A DNA stretch of 64,000 nucleotides, taken from contig NZ_JACHCL010000001.1 in assembly GCF_014200725.1 (NCBI RefSeq), forward strand, positions 2,187,170 to 2,251,169. The letters are read 5' to 3'. A program made the translations under genes and the position numbers. This DNA comes from Janthinobacterium silvisoli (lineage in GTDB: Bacteria; Pseudomonadota; Gammaproteobacteria; Burkholderiales; Burkholderiaceae_D). Below the pieces are notes generated by a model. The model was given only the letters and a program-made list of their open reading frames with translations. It was not told where the DNA came from and ran no database searches. Positions 63,439 to 64,000 of this stretch are shown one piece after another; position 1 is the stretch's first letter; every line of letters starts with the position of its first letter.

Positions 63439-64000
63439 ATGCCAAGTAATCTTGAAGAAGCGTTTCGTGCAGCGGCACACGCCGCTGATCGTGCTGTCGG
63501 CGCAGCAATGCAGAAGTATGCGGATGGCCTCGTGATAGATGAAGATGATATAACTGGGGCGCTGATCGGTCGGCTGGACTCAGCATTTGACGAAAAAATA
63601 GGAGACATCAATTGGTCTTCGTCTATTCTCAGACACCGTAAAGGAGTTGCTGCGCAGGAGAAGAAGGCAGGTGCAGACATGTTGTTCCACGTGTCAATTA
63701 AAACCCCGCAGCTTACTTACTCTAAAGGCGTACTAATCCAATCAAAAAGGATTGATGACGGCGTATCAATGACGGTGGCTGGACACAAAGAACTTGTTGG
63801 TCAGTGCGACAAGATGCTGAACATTACGTCAGCTTCGTTTGTCTTCAACTATATGAAGTCAGAAATGCGCTGTGCTTCTGCGACGAAGATCGCTGGTGCA
63901 AGTAACTGTAGTGGTTTAATGTACCCGGACACTGATTTAGGCGAGAATGCTCGCCATGGAGAGGTGTTTGATGAGCAAGCAAAGACGTACGTTTTCCCCT
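63439..64000 (+). CDS. PD-(D/E)XK nuclease-like protein, incomplete at window end
   Basis: The frame runs from ATG 63439 (SD GGAG, 5 bp spacing) to the window end without a stop; 187 codons are visible. A candidate restriction-endonuclease core can be read: an acidic helix IDEDDITGALIGRL (Glu35/Asp36/Asp37), then GADMLFHVS (Asp80) and GVLIQSKR (Gln101-Ser-Lys103), fitting E-xn-D-xn-(E/Q)xK. After it, NYMKSEMRCASATKIAG and a Cys-containing segment appear. No relative is named with confidence. The AT-rich composition matches the HNH gene. It is probably a DNA-cleaving component of the cassette, inferred from the motif alone. Confidence 0.6.
   Translation, partial: MPSNLEEAFRAAAHAADRAVGAAMQKYADGLVIDEDDITGALIGRLDSAFDEKIGDINWSSSILRHRKGVAAQEKKAGADMLFHVSIKTPQLTYSKGVLIQSKRIDDGVSMTVAGHKELVGQCDKMLNITSASFVFNYMKSEMRCASATKIAGASNCSGLMYPDTDLGENARHGEVFDEQAKTYVFP

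Larger units (their letters stand above)
61707..64000. mobile_element. Putative end of a Tn7/Tn5053-type transposon carrying a nuclease cassette
   Basis: The boundary is inferred from a TGTTGTTACG terminus followed by three 18-bp direct repeats, plus a sharp fall in GC content and a shift to unfamiliar AT-rich genes. The element extends past the window end, so the other terminus and transposition genes are not visible. The start coordinate is the first base of TGT; no target duplication can be checked. Confidence 0.5.

Noticed and set aside
63439..64000. TnsA transposase subunit
   Set aside because: The D...QxK site is compatible, but the surrounding sequence does not resemble TnsA as I know it, and the HNH gene lies between it and the terminus; kept only as an alternative.

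Overview
The window is a chromosomal segment of a GC-rich betaproteobacterium, most likely Oxalobacteraceae (Janthinobacterium/Massilia/Duganella type). The placement rests on gene content and order: recA-recX near sucCD, the run purM | perM-hda-HAD-pcnB-folK-panB, grpE-dnaK-dnaJ, and nadK-recN. It is inferred from the sequence and remembered family arrangements, without any database search. Protein products are assigned by recognisable motifs; start codons were chosen from Shine-Dalgarno (SD) spacing, signal peptides and overlaps.

Layout. 1-1.5 kb: the end of a metal-type RND efflux operon (TolC/CzcC-like channel and the first 51 codons of an adaptor). 1.7-8.1 kb: sucCD, a DUF2889 protein, a methyltransferase, recX and recA, with a perfect LexA box in front of recA. 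8.4-13 kb: a response regulator, histidine kinase, DUF4212 protein and sodium:solute symporter, all with overlapping stop/start codons. 13-22.3 kb: 6-phosphofructokinase, an ectonucleotide-type phosphodiesterase, and the purM/perM/hda/HAD/pcnB/folK/panB housekeeping block. 22.3-26.7 kb: accessory genes (SGNH hydrolase with a bulb-lectin tail, a frameshifted DUF899 gene, an AraC regulator, an NmrA-type oxidoreductase). 26.7-36.4 kb: a polyamine locus (aldehyde dehydrogenase, PotGHI-type ABC transporter, aminotransferase, gamma-glutamylputrescine synthetase, PuuD-type hydrolase) and a divergent MFS transporter. 36.4-41.5 kb: a small membrane protein, gabD, a TRIC-family channel and PBP1A. 41.6-46.1 kb: an ArgP-like regulator, an alkanesulfonate/taurine-type ABC transporter and a TauD-type dioxygenase. 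46.2-55.5 kb: carbonic anhydrase, dnaJ-dnaK-grpE with two sigma-32-type promoters, a 32-residue peptide gene, hemH, recN and nadK, the last two behind a second LexA box. 55.7-61.7 kb: a small hydrophilic protein, a PQQ-type sugar dehydrogenase, OsmC, gloA, tolC, a rhodanese, pcm and a TetR regulator.

The last 2.3 kb differs from the rest: it is visibly AT-richer, and its boundary carries three 18-bp direct repeats with 21-22 bp period, next to a TGT... terminus. This looks like the end of a Tn7/Tn5053-type transposon. Just inside it is an unassigned three-gene cassette: an HNH nuclease, a small unknown protein behind a hairpin that encloses its SD, and a protein with a PD-(D/E)XK-like signature that runs off the window. 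This cassette is the best candidate here for an undescribed, possibly defensive, system.
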